Origin: Desulfobacterales bacterium | GTDB lineage: Bacteria > Desulfobacterota > Desulfobacteria > Desulfobacterales > Desulfatibacillaceae | Reading direction: 5' to 3' | Assembly (NCBI GenBank): GCA_020057225.1 | Contig: JAGVGH010000278.1 | Location: 1-35,920, forward strand | DNA: 35,920 nucleotides | Part shown: one piece after another, positions 11,001 to 17,841 of the stretch | Layout of the letters: every line of letters starts with the position of its first letter | Numbering within the stretch: the stretch's first letter is position 1 | Translations under genes and position numbers: made by a program | The notes under the pieces: model-generated | Told to the model about the DNA's origin: nothing | What the model saw: the letters and a program-made list of their open reading frames with translations, nothing else | Database searches by the model: none

Positions 11001-12005
11001 GGAACCGCTGGTGTCCTCGTATTCAATGATGATGGGATAGGGGTTGGGGTTGTAGATGTAGAGATCGGTGTCGCCGTTGTTGGCTCCCGGCACGGCGTTG
11101 TAATACTCGTTGTCCCAAAGGCTGTCCGGAAACGCGGTAAAGCCGCGCATCTCGTAGAGGTTTCGTGTGATGCTGCCCACGATGAACTGCACCTGCACAG
11201 GCTGGTCCGCGTGGATGTGGGTTCCCGCGTTGATGCGGTCAAGCCGCGTGGCTTGGCCGGTGTTGAGTGTCGCGGTCACCTCCACCCCGGCAAGGGTCGG
11301 GTCGTCTATGGTGACAAGGTTGTTGTCCGTGGTGGACTGGACGATTACATAGGCGTGCTCGAAATCGGTGTAGAAGGGAGAATTCCAGGCCAGGTCTTCT
11401 CCGATGGGAATGGTGTAGTCGGTGAGGAAGGGCTTGACGGGCAACAGGGTGAAACACAGGGAGATGACGGTGCCCTCGGATTCGGTCCAGGCCGAGCGGG
11501 AGACCGCCACGGTTGCCCCGGCCACATAGATGCGGTCTCCGCCGTCGTAGTACACGGCGGCGCCGCGCGGGTTAACGGGGATGCTGCCGCCCACATACTC
11601 TTTCACCTCTCCGGCCTGGAGAATGTCCTTTCTGTCGGCTGTGGCGTCCGGGTTGTCCGGGTCAAAGTCGTAGCCGTCCTCCCAGTGGTCATAATAGACA
11701 GTGGTCTCGTCGCCGGTGGCGGTGATGGAGATGACGCAGTGCATGCCCAGGGCGATGTTGATGTTGCCGCCCGCGTCGTCGGAGATGTCGTCAATGATTG
11801 CCCAAAGCTGTTCTTCGGGCCCTGGGATGAAGTATTCCGTGTATCCGGCGACGGAACCCGCCTGGGCCGGGCCGGGAAAAAGGAGCGCCACAAGAAGTAA
11901 CACGGCGGGCGGGACAAGGGCGGCCAGAAGACCGGGACGGTGAAGATTCCCGGTGTCTCCGGCGGTGTCCCGGGCCGGCCTGGATATGCTCCGGTGAAAA
12001 CGCAT
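2034..12005 (-). CDS. Giant secreted multidomain protein: surface-protein N-terminus, DUF11-like repeats, dockerin-like repeats, C-terminal C25 (gingipain-like) cysteine peptidase
   Basis: Single ORF 2034..12035. ATG at 12005 has a GGAGG Shine-Dalgarno and is preferred. Signal-peptide-like LLAALVPPAVLLLVALLFPGPAQA. Repeats such as 'LTIDKDTGTPEVLAPGNARYTITLRN'. Dockerin-like 'GDVDGSGTPGVGDAVAVLRLAAG...GDATGDGAADTLDALWILQAAAEL'. C25-like catalytic segments NYMGHGG and AYTCNVGRFE. Confidence 0.92.
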   Translation of the reverse strand: MRFHRSISRPARDTAGDTGNLHRPGLLAALVPPAVLLLVALLFPGPAQAGSVAGYTEYFIPGPEEQLWAIIDDISDDAGGNINIALGMHCVISITATGDETTVYYDHWEDGYDFDPDNPDATADRKDILQAGEVKEYVGGSIPVNPRGAAVYYDGGDRIYVAGATVAVSRSAWTESEGTVISLCFTLLPVKPFLTDYTIPIGEDLAWNSPFYTDFEHAYVIVQSTTDNNLVTIDDPTLAGVEVTATLNTGQATRLDRINAGTHIHADQPVQVQFIVGSITRNLYEMRGFTAFPDSLWDNEYYNAVPGANNGDTDLYIYNPNPYPIIIEYEDTSGSGQFLVGARTTLSYSDGAGRYVPVNSGVYLYSDDIFWGIGSSDAESITYEWGYSLVPANVLTDDYHLTWAPGTSQVPPANNGSPAYVTVTQDETVVFVDFSPTDGVIDQTYTLDRLEAQKIFDPDNNNTGMHIFSTSPIVVTWGQDPDRAGTSVPYLDLGSTILPMDRDWLDLTLAIDKTVDPSVVAPVAGKVSTVSLTITTYEFPVLNISVSDLLPAGWSYVADSTVIQLPDNSLILGTAANPSIAGQNITWSNATLGGLNMRTGETLNLTFGIVTDATVTQGMIAVNTARARGERLEGSQVFSPWDNAIMQVTSLVVDKDAATPYAQSGGTADYTITARNISDTPVTDVDFSDTLPTGFTFNSNLSITLTNGTRTWTDNPSAGDTTPYWGGWDLQAGGGVTIVFRVNAGAAVAPGVYDNTLEAYSTQTGDINDIGTAAQDLGTPGNEDPENDEDITVTALTIDKDTGTPEVLAPGNARYTITLRNSSATQVTGVTAQDYLQPGFTYAGTVSITAESATRTSTTNPTAGTGTPLWGTWTIQSGGSVAITFDVAVAATVAEGTYDNGALAQSAETGPVDDSGAVAQDLDTPPGLDPETDEDITVRHWMTIDKDALVAVSDPAYPTAVYRVVVRNTGTLPLTGVTVSDTLVGGMPLASTDTIVETGASRTGFLTPAAGASSLTWGTWTISPGGALSIAFTVSTVGVAAGTYDNTASAASTETGAIDDNGIIAQDAGTPPGEDPETDEDIRVYSQPTADIYTIKSHIGNFQSGVDALYWIEVYNAGPSTITENLVTHPITVTDVLPAGMTFVSASATGWTVNTAALPAITFTNPCVGGFRPGTGLPIIELVVRPGAAAVSSVTNSVTVTAPVAYADPDTGNNSFSDPTVVIGPDLSAPVKDVGDVNGGDVNPGDTLMYTVTVVESGGVAVSGVTLSDDMPANTNTPQAVSCPPGATCQMLAGGANGTGRLSVTGISVPAYGQTDVVFSLRVDTPLAAGTAINNSAAITNPAGPGGTATAPTVYVQDSQLPGAGTKPLYLSQSPTLVRTPPAAPQNYVQINENASTNWPLTPVAQRAIVIERDQGVIPVYLLMTRAGDTTTNRNVRVTLSAAGAVTQTIGTYTWNFTGALTTVVQLFTANLAITPATDITIPAGSWLNVNVALLESGTGTRQIRVYPLDTVSGLRSFTEMQFNTVINVDSVGFYTAAYAGGTLVAQANVANTVYVRAVAGDPFGSADITSATLDVVDANGDTVVSGAAMPMVNDSGAATKTYEYALNIPSNGPVGFWTATVRAKEGTENQVTHTGIASLEVLPAPGVDLAVFKAHTGAFSVNQTAQYAISVSNSGTATQTSQVTVTDTFPAGVSYVSGSAPGWTVNETGVPTVTWTYPVSAGSPLGPGESLPPITVTVTVLDAAFPSVSNTATVNTGTGETNTGNNSSTDTAQVTRLTVDKTSDGVDPLYPGDTVTYTVTVANTGLAEATGVVVKDPLAPGTTHVANSTSVTAPVQAFRVTEYYIPVATFTGTTYDLTLNQDLSPNYFVIIQGTPNRSGNEGPDVTYASLIQDPFGTGDLNVSSGPRVVRLQRNGSNQNWTGVVTVVECADSAATGTKGFRLLDVQRTSHGLNVTSGTDTSAIGWTSLNQVLLMAGANGAGINSADTSQNNMSCCHLRYWPSGTGTINWSRSATLNRAASTSTVMVLEWGSEWTVQRRNVTGSAGGAGVDATTGYNTSAISSVVRDNTWVWGTGFTDTQGTGRQLEGAVITLGNGVAQNTNETLVAVGLHYALAKDFDVYALTHSGLAVDYRFKANGDSDLTSYDVTVDTALSPSQSMALSYNSGANDGNNYPTPDFSARYAANTSVRLQRVRTGENFAAWVQGIDFTNIFTTKTQPGDAPLDLVSASDAYSLLPGRSMTVTYQITVNNPPETGSVTNTVYAVSGEFVDPATDSVTHVVRSIPTANFTDASGNPVTPGGEFSIYEEHDTIHLKVFDPDHNENPDLIESITVTVTSPDGDSETVTLYETGPDTGIFANNSLRYLFELPLDSETSVPGDGRLYVTPNNTENISLSYTDPLGDVVVDLDSVAALVATRAVIASFGAFAEAGRLVVCWETVSENRTLGFYLERFDTGAQTWTRVNARPVPGFHSAPQGGWYRLVDPDAPLQGESVYRLVELEAGGRRPVYGPFTVTPGERPDGVPDSAEAFASAPHPARADSPAPEEAAPAASEKGMQTLDTEPGTRIRIQVARPGLHRILAADAAPLLGLTTEAFRSLLAANGIALTNKGADVPWFPTEDYASLFFIGENPESNYTTENIYWLAPGQGRLLPREMTGDVDGSGTPGVGDAVAVLRLAAGMGPQEGSRPAWAGDATGDGAADTLDALWILQAAAELRTAPVQNGPAPASAPSVFPYTRHFEEEHEALTDYHDDPDADFWAWVTLLAGVPESDTLTATVDAPGLASGPGAASIEVALKGISATAAEDHHVRVRVNGTVAGDATLDGMASRTASFDFDASLLAETGNIVTVTALLDTGAEYSYVAVDSFDLTWPRQTLAENGQLVMDGLEDPVVTVGGFDSAGLAVFDLSTPGLPVRLGGTTVDSQAGKWRLSFEPGVYARRYLAADMANPFAPAGMSAAGDPPDLLSAANAAQWLVIAPRAFADAAAPLAAHRAGQGLSSMVVTVEDVMDVFNHGNYDPAAIRAFLAHARSTWTTPPLYVLLAGDGSYDYKELLGCGGNHVPAIMAGTPEGLFASDSLYGDVEGDDRIPEIAVGRLPVSSAAELLALADKIISYEARDSAPWQQRVVLAADQPQAGSNFPGDSDAAGALFPSKYQKNKIYLSNRTVENAREALIGAWQEGAVFVNYMGHGGFGQFADEGFLVNSDVPGLTPAAGLPVVGAYTCNVGRFEIPGVDFLSEDLTVTPQGGAIAMWSTAGLSLHVRARTLSEELVKSVFVLGRARLGDALLEALVNYRGRTGDTLMPSIYNLFGDPALRFPKDLRPPGVPY

Positions 12006-12353
12006 GGGCGGCCTCCGGGAGTCTGGAAAAGGCAAACAAACGGCTTTCCTGTGATATCAGGGTAAGGCATGGGCGCCCTGGGTGTCAAGCAAGGCGCGCG
12101 CAAATCTTCTTAGAAATATATGCAAAACAGGCGCCGCGCTGTTCCAGAGGCGCCTGCCCGCGTCAAATCCCGCGCCCGAGGCAAATCCTCCAGGCGAAGC
12201 ACGGCCCCTTCCCGCAAAACCGCGGCCAAAACCGACAGAAACGCGCGCCGCCCCCCCTTCCTTGCCCCCAAAAAAAGACTTTGACGAATTCCAGTCTTGG
12301 AGTAGGATTTCGAACGCTTGTTAGCCATGAACCCCCCGGACCTGGAGGAAGCT

Positions 12354-14363
12354 ATGTACAAGTACCTCTTCTCCCCTGTCACCATCAACAAAACTGTGGT
12401 CCGCAACCGCACCTGCTACCCTTCCCTTGGCCTTCTCTACTCATACGACGGCAAACTCAACGACCGCTACTGGAATTACTTCACCGAGCGCGCCAAAGGA
12501 GGAGTGGGCATCCTCACTGTCGGACCCGTGGGAGTGGACTACATCGGCTCCGGATCCGTCGTCCTCACCATCGCCACCGACGAGGCCATCGGCCCCATGT
12601 CCAAACTCACCCGCGCTGTCAAAGACGCGGGCGCCTCCCCCTTTATCCAGCTTTTCCACGCGGGGCGCTACTCCCACCCCATCCTCATCGGCGGCGAAAC
12701 TCCCCTCGGTCCTTCCCCTGTCTATTCCCGGTATTCCAAATGCACCCCCAGGGAAATGACCAAAGAAGACATCGCCCAAATCCGCAAAGCCTTTGTTGAC
12801 GCCGCGATCCGCGCCCAAAAAGCCGGATTCGACGGCATCGAAATCATCGCCTCCGCAGGCTATCTCATCACCCAGTTCCTCTCCCCCCTCACCAACCAGC
12901 GCTGCGACGAGTACGGCGGATGTTTCGAGAACCGCACCCGTTTCCCCAAAGAGATACTCGAGGAGTGCCGCGAAAAGCTCGGCCCGGACCAGGCCCTCAC
13001 CATCCGCATGGCGGGCAGCGACTTTGTGCCGGGAAGCAACACGGATACCGAGACCCCGTTGTTCGCCCAGGTCTATGAGAAGGCCGGGGTGGACGCCATC
13101 AGCGTGACAGGCGGCTGGCACGAGTCCCGGGTGCCCCAGCTTCCCATGGAACTGCCCCGGGCGGCCTGGGCCTTTCTCGCGCGGAATGTTAAAGAGGTGG
13201 TCCGGGTTCCGGTCATGGCCTCGAACCGCATCGCCACTCCGGACGCCGCGGAAAAAATCCTCCAGGACGGATTCGCGGACATGGTGTGCCTGGGCCGGGT
13301 GCTCATCGCGGACCCCGAGTGGCCGGTAAAGGCCAAAGAAGGCAGGGCGGACGAGATACGCCCCTGCGTGGCCTGCTCCCAGGGCTGCACAGACCAGATT
13401 TTCACGGGCCAGCCTGTCTATTGCATCGGCAATCCCCGGGCCGGTTTTGAAGGGGAGCGCGCGGTCACGCCCGCGAAAAAACCCAAAAACGTCCTGGTCA
13501 CCGGCGCGGGCGCCGCCGGGCTCGAAGCCGCCTGCACCGCGGCCCAGGCAGGGCACACGGTCTCCTTGTATGAAAAGGGGGAAGACATCGGCGGCCAGCT
13601 TTGGATGGCGGGCGCGCCTCCCCACAAGCAGGAAATCTGGGAGTTTGTCCGGTACTACCGGGCCATGCTCCGGCGCCTGCCCATTGCCCTTCACCTCAAC
13701 ACCCTGGCCACCCCGGAGCTGATACAAGAGAAAAAGCCCGATTACATCATCGTGGCCGAGGGCGCGGATCCGCTTATACCGCCCATCGAGGGAAAAGACA
13801 GTCCGGGGGTGTGGAACGCATGGCAGGTTCTTGGGGAAAACCCCAATCTCGGCAAAGAGGTGGCCATTGTGGGCGGCGGAGCCGTGGGGCTGGAGACGGC
13901 GCTTTTTGTGGCCGCGAAAGGCACGCTCACGCCGGAGATTGTGCATTTCCTTCTGGCCTACGACGCCCTGGACGTGGAGCGGGTGAAAGAGCACATGTTC
14001 CGGGGCGCCTGCCGGGTCACGGTGTTCGAGATGCTCGACAAGGCGGGCAAGGACGTGGGCCGCTCCACCAAGTGGGTATTGATGGACAATCTGAGGCGGC
14101 ACAAGGTTTCCATTCTTACGGGCGCCAAGGTCTTGTCCATCAGGGACGGCGTGGTGCGGTATGAGAAGGAAGGGGCGGCCGCCGAGCGGAAATTTGACTC
14201 GGTGGTTTTGTCGGCGGGGTCGAAGAGCGTGAAAACCATGTCCGAGGCGGTGGCGGGCCTGGGGATACCCTTTGCCGTGGCGGGGGACTGCACGCGGCCC
14301 GGAAAGATCAGCGACGCGGTGCATGGCGGGTTTTTGGCGGCCTTGGCGATACCGGGGGAGTAG
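12354..14363 (+). CDS. FAD/FMN-dependent oxidoreductase, Old Yellow Enzyme / 2,4-dienoyl-CoA reductase-like family
   Basis: N-terminal OYE barrel (LFSPVTINKTVVRNRTCYPSLG...), Cys cluster CVACSQGCTDQIFTGQPVYCIGNP, then a Rossmann FAD/NAD domain (VLVTGAGAAGLEAACTAAQAGH). Good SD (ctggaggaagct) before ATG 12354. Confidence 0.9.
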   Translation: MYKYLFSPVTINKTVVRNRTCYPSLGLLYSYDGKLNDRYWNYFTERAKGGVGILTVGPVGVDYIGSGSVVLTIATDEAIGPMSKLTRAVKDAGASPFIQLFHAGRYSHPILIGGETPLGPSPVYSRYSKCTPREMTKEDIAQIRKAFVDAAIRAQKAGFDGIEIIASAGYLITQFLSPLTNQRCDEYGGCFENRTRFPKEILEECREKLGPDQALTIRMAGSDFVPGSNTDTETPLFAQVYEKAGVDAISVTGGWHESRVPQLPMELPRAAWAFLARNVKEVVRVPVMASNRIATPDAAEKILQDGFADMVCLGRVLIADPEWPVKAKEGRADEIRPCVACSQGCTDQIFTGQPVYCIGNPRAGFEGERAVTPAKKPKNVLVTGAGAAGLEAACTAAQAGHTVSLYEKGEDIGGQLWMAGAPPHKQEIWEFVRYYRAMLRRLPIALHLNTLATPELIQEKKPDYIIVAEGADPLIPPIEGKDSPGVWNAWQVLGENPNLGKEVAIVGGGAVGLETALFVAAKGTLTPEIVHFLLAYDALDVERVKEHMFRGACRVTVFEMLDKAGKDVGRSTKWVLMDNLRRHKVSILTGAKVLSIRDGVVRYEKEGAAAERKFDSVVLSAGSKSVKTMSEAVAGLGIPFAVAGDCTRPGKISDAVHGGFLAALAIPGE

Positions 14364-14385
14364 GGGGGGGTAAGTTTTTTGTCTC

Positions 14386-14422
14386 AGACCGGGGAAGAGG
14401 GCAAACGCTTTTTTCCCCGGTC
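14386..14422 (+). terminator. Stem-loop after the OYE-family gene, terminator-like
   Basis: gaccggggaa (14386-14395) pairs with ttccccggtc (14413-14422), ~22 nt after the stop codon. Confidence 0.5.
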
Positions 14423-14614
14423 AGCGGGTCGGCTCTCTCGCCGCAAGATAAAATTTGCCGCGCGATTTTTCTTGCCTGTTTTAAAAGGTTGTGGTAGTTG
14501 AAGACCATGTTTTTCTTCGCGAGTACGCCATGGGCAGTTATGCTGTACCCGAAGAAAGGGCCTGGATATTACCAGCCAAGCAAAAGTTCGTAGGTGCCAT
14601 ACAGGAGCGGGATC

Positions 14615-15640
14615 ATGAGCAAGAGAATCGTCATGTTCAATCACAAAGGAGGTGTTAGCAAAACAACATCTGTCTATAATATCGGATGGATGCTCTCGAA
14701 AGACAATAATGTCCTCATTGTTGATGCAGATCCTCAATGTAATTTATCAAGCTTAATGCTTGGAGAAAATTTCGAAAAATACTACTATGATGAAAACACA
14801 AGAGAGCATAATATTAAAGATGGTGTCAAATCCGCGTTCGAGGGAAAGCCAATTCCATTAAAACCAGTTGATTGCTTTTCACATGAGCGCTCAAAGAGAT
14901 TATTTCTTTTAGCCGGACACGCCAATTTATCAGAATATGACGCATCGCTTACTTTTGCGCAAACATCTAATAATGCTATACAAACGCTTCAAAATTTACC
15001 GGGGGCTTTTTCAAAACTCATCGAATTAACAGAAGCAAAATATAAAATTGATTACACGATAATAGATCTCAACCCGAGCCTAAGCGCGATCAACCAAAAT
15101 TTATTTTTATCTTCCAATTTTTTTATAGTACCAACAAACCCAGACCCATTTTCTCTCATGGCGCTTAATACACTGTCTGAAGTGCTTCCGCGCTGGATGA
15201 AGTGGAAAAAATCTGCAATTCAAATATTCTCAGAATCTGTTTATCCTATTCCTGATTGCACACCAAAATTTATTGGGACCCTTATTCAAAGATTTAACAT
15301 TAGAAACAAACAACCGGCAAAACCATATCGTGAAAATATTGAAGAAATCCAGAATTATACAAAAAGCATGTTATATGAAAAAATAAAGAAAGAGGGAATG
15401 ACCATTGAAAATTATCCATGCGCCTTTAGCAATAGCGGATATTGCATTGCGCATATACCTAATTTTCAAAGTCTTCTTCAGGATGCTTACCGGTCTGGCG
15501 TTCCTGTCTTTTGCTTAAAAGATGATGAAATCAAGCAAACCGGTGTGATATCAGAGAATTTGATTGTTAAACGCGACGAATTTTTTAAGCTTTTTTCAAC
15601 AATTGCTGAAACTATAGAAAGAATGATTGACAATGAATAA
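14615..15640 (+). CDS. ParA/MinD-like P-loop ATPase
   Basis: Deviant Walker A FNHKGGVSKTTSVYNIGWML, VLIVDADPQCNLSSL, IDYTIIDLNPSLSAINQNLFLSSNFFIVPTNPDPFS. SD 'caggagcgggatc' precedes ATG 14615 (MSKRIVMFNHKGG). Confidence 0.9.
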   Translation: MSKRIVMFNHKGGVSKTTSVYNIGWMLSKDNNVLIVDADPQCNLSSLMLGENFEKYYYDENTREHNIKDGVKSAFEGKPIPLKPVDCFSHERSKRLFLLAGHANLSEYDASLTFAQTSNNAIQTLQNLPGAFSKLIELTEAKYKIDYTIIDLNPSLSAINQNLFLSSNFFIVPTNPDPFSLMALNTLSEVLPRWMKWKKSAIQIFSESVYPIPDCTPKFIGTLIQRFNIRNKQPAKPYRENIEEIQNYTKSMLYEKIKKEGMTIENYPCAFSNSGYCIAHIPNFQSLLQDAYRSGVPVFCLKDDEIKQTGVISENLIVKRDEFFKLFSTIAETIERMIDNE

Positions 15641-16268
15641 TGCGCTAAACTTATTTAAAAATAATATTAACTCGGCCAAAGAAATTACTGGCCTCTACGA
15701 TTATTTGCATAATACACTTCATGCAAATATCTATACTGGCGATGATTTATTAAGGGCACAGATCGTCTATGCTGTCAGCGCGTTTGATAAGCTAATGCAC
15801 GATATAATAAGGGTCGGAATGATAGAAATTTTCCATAATTTTAGGGCTGTGACCCCAAAATACTCGCAAGAAACGTTTTCAATTGAAACTTTTAGCGCTA
15901 TATTTGAAACATCTGATATTTATGAACAACAAAACAACTTTGAGAAAGCTATTATCTTCAAGTTTCGAGCCGTTTCCTATCAAAAATCCACAAAAATAGC
16001 AGATGGGCTAAGTTATATATGGAATGAAAGTCATAAATGGCAAAAAATAGCAGCACGCATGAATATTCCAGAAGCAGAAATCAAAGAATCTTTAGATCTT
16101 ATATTTAATCAAAGAAATCGAATTGTGCATGAGGCAGACCACAATCCATCCACGCTTAATAAATATACTATTGATAAAAATATAACAGAGCAATCAGTGC
16201 AGTTGCTTGAAAATTGTGGCGAAGCAATCGTAGCGCTTGTTGATGACGCGGGCAACTACCTTATATGA
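15633..16268 (+). CDS. HEPN-like domain protein, putative ribonuclease partner of the ParA-like ATPase
   Basis: ATG at 15633 overlaps the ATPase stop (15638-15640) by 8 nt. All-helical sequence with 'YAVSAFDKLMHDIIR' and C-terminal 'NQRNRIVHEAD', matching the HEPN Rx4-6H motif. The 15627 start in the ORF track is a TTG. Confidence 0.7.
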   Translation: MNNALNLFKNNINSAKEITGLYDYLHNTLHANIYTGDDLLRAQIVYAVSAFDKLMHDIIRVGMIEIFHNFRAVTPKYSQETFSIETFSAIFETSDIYEQQNNFEKAIIFKFRAVSYQKSTKIADGLSYIWNESHKWQKIAARMNIPEAEIKESLDLIFNQRNRIVHEADHNPSTLNKYTIDKNITEQSVQLLENCGEAIVALVDDAGNYLI

Positions 16269-16346
16269 CAGAAGTGGATTCTTGCTTGAAAATATAACAG
16301 CGCGCCGCCGGAAGATGTTGACAAACCCCGCCGGGTCGGGTACGAA

Positions 16347-16412
16347 GGACTCAACCGGGAGGCAGGAAGCCCCCAAAGCGAAGAGTCCGGATGAGAACGG
16401 GGCGCCGCCCCG
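16347..16412 (+). ncRNA. Possible structured RNA / leader element upstream of cbiM
   Basis: GGACTC (16347-16352) pairs with GAGTCC (16383-16388) enclosing an internal GGG(A)GGC/GCCCCC stem, followed by the hairpin CGGGGC-GCC-GCCCCG (16398-16412). No known riboswitch consensus recognised. Confidence 0.3.
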
Positions 16413-16443
16413 GCAAAAACCGCGTCATCTAAAAATGGTCACG

Positions 16444-16475
16444 AAGGCCAGCCGGAACACGGCTGGCCTTTTTAT
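16444..16475 (+). terminator. Strong rho-independent terminator
   Basis: AAGGCCAGCCG-GAACA-CGGCTGGCCTT: perfect 11-bp stem followed by a T-rich tail, between the HEPN gene and cbiM. Confidence 0.85.
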
Positions 16476-16549
16476 TTCCACGGGCGGGCCGGAGGGTATC
16501 CGCAACAGCCTGCACGGGACCGCGCCCTGCGCGGCGGAGGAGCCCCGCA

Positions 16550-17197
16550 ATGCATATTTCCGAAGGCGTGCTTTCCGGACCCGTGCTCGCCGCGGGCTGG
16601 GGTCTGGCCGCCGCCGGCACGGCCATGGGACTTAAAAAACTCGAAAGCGCCGAGATGCCCAAGACCGCCCTTCTTTCCTCGGCCTTTTTCGTCGCGTCCC
16701 TGGTCCATGTCCCTGTGGGCCCGTCTTCTGTCCATCTTATCCTCAACGGACTGGTGGGCGTTCTGCTCGGCTGGCCCGCGGTGCCCGCGCTCTTGGCGGC
16801 GCTGATGCTCCAGGCTGTCTTTTTCGGCTACGGCGGCGTCTCAACCCTTGGCGTCAACACGGTGGTCATGGCCGCCCCGGCTGTTTTGTGCCGGTCTATC
16901 GCCGGTCCCCATATCGGAAACCCGGGCCGCCTTGCCGCCGCCATGGCCGCGGGGGCCGGGGCCTTCGCCGTTTTCGCCTCCGCACTTCTCATGGCCGCCG
17001 CCCTGTGGTTTACCGAGGGCCGGTATCTCGTCACCGCCGGGACCGTTGTCGCGGCCCATCTTCCAGTCATGGCGGCGGAAGGCCTCATCACCGCCCTGTG
17101 CGTGGGATTCCTGCGCCGGGTGGAACCCGGGCTTTTACCGGCGCCGCGCGCCCCGCGCGGGGCCGCCCCGGAGGAAAAGGAGCGGCTAAAACCATGA
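16550..17197 (+). CDS. cbiM: CbiM-type cobalt/nickel ECF transporter substrate-specific component
   Basis: MHISEGVLSGPVLAAGWGLAAAGTAMGLKKL... N-terminal MHIxEG motif and hydrophobic protein typical of CbiM. Confidence 0.93.
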   Translation: MHISEGVLSGPVLAAGWGLAAAGTAMGLKKLESAEMPKTALLSSAFFVASLVHVPVGPSSVHLILNGLVGVLLGWPAVPALLAALMLQAVFFGYGGVSTLGVNTVVMAAPAVLCRSIAGPHIGNPGRLAAAMAAGAGAFAVFASALLMAAALWFTEGRYLVTAGTVVAAHLPVMAAEGLITALCVGFLRRVEPGLLPAPRAPRGAAPEEKERLKP

Positions 17198-17841
17198 AAC
17201 AATCGCTTTGCCTTGGTCTTATTGCGGCCGCGGTTTGTGCCGCCATGCTCACAGCGCCCGCCCCGGCCCGCGCCCACAAAGTGGTCGTGTTCGCCTGGAC
17301 CGAAGGAAACATGGTCCATACCGAAAGCAAGTTTCCAAACGGGAAAATGGTCAACGGGGGAAAAATCCTGGTTCTGGATTCCCGGGGAACCCGGCTGTTG
17401 GAGGGAACAACCGACGCGAACGGACTGTTTTCCTTTGCGGCTCCTGGCAAAGCGGACCTGAAAATCGTGCTGGAGGCCGGGATGGGCCACAAGGCGGAAT
17501 GGCTTGTCCGCGCGGACGAGCTGTGCGGCGCTCCCGCCCCCGGTCAAAGCGCTTCAGCGCCCGCGGCTCCCGCCGCGCCGCCCGAACCTTCGATGGCCAC
17601 CGCCCCGGAGTCTTTGCCTCCTCCGGAGGTCCAAACCTCCGCCTTGACCGGCGCGAACAGTCCAGGCATTGAGAAGCGGCTGGAGGGCATCGAGCGCGAA
17701 CTCACCGGCCTCAAGAGGCAGATTGCGGAGCAAAGCGGCAAGGAAGCCGGGTTTCGGGACATTCTTGGCGGAATCGGCTATCTCTTAGGCCTGTTCGGCG
17801 CGGCGGCCCTGGTCAAGGCGCGGACGAAAAAGGGGGAGTGA
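17194..17841 (+). CDS. CbiL/NikL-like accessory component of the Co/Ni transporter
   Basis: ATG 17194 overlaps the cbiM stop (ATGA). Signal peptide, AHKVVVFAWTEGNMVHTESKFPNGKMVNGGKILVLDSRG..., C-terminal TM helix. Lies between cbiM and cbiQ. Confidence 0.8.
   Translation: MKQSLCLGLIAAAVCAAMLTAPAPARAHKVVVFAWTEGNMVHTESKFPNGKMVNGGKILVLDSRGTRLLEGTTDANGLFSFAAPGKADLKIVLEAGMGHKAEWLVRADELCGAPAPGQSASAPAAPAAPPEPSMATAPESLPPPEVQTSALTGANSPGIEKRLEGIERELTGLKRQIAEQSGKEAGFRDILGGIGYLLGLFGAAALVKARTKKGE

Noticed and set aside
12441-14324. 627-aa antisense ORF opposite the OYE-family oxidoreductase
   Set aside because: GC-driven shadow ORF; the plus-strand frame has unambiguous oxidoreductase motifs and an SD.
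16290-16475. Cobalamin, FMN or molybdenum-cofactor riboswitch annotation
   Set aside because: Only a short 'gtccggatgaga' segment resembles the FMN element 3' end and no B12-box is visible; the remaining consensus elements are missing, so left as an unassigned structured leader.
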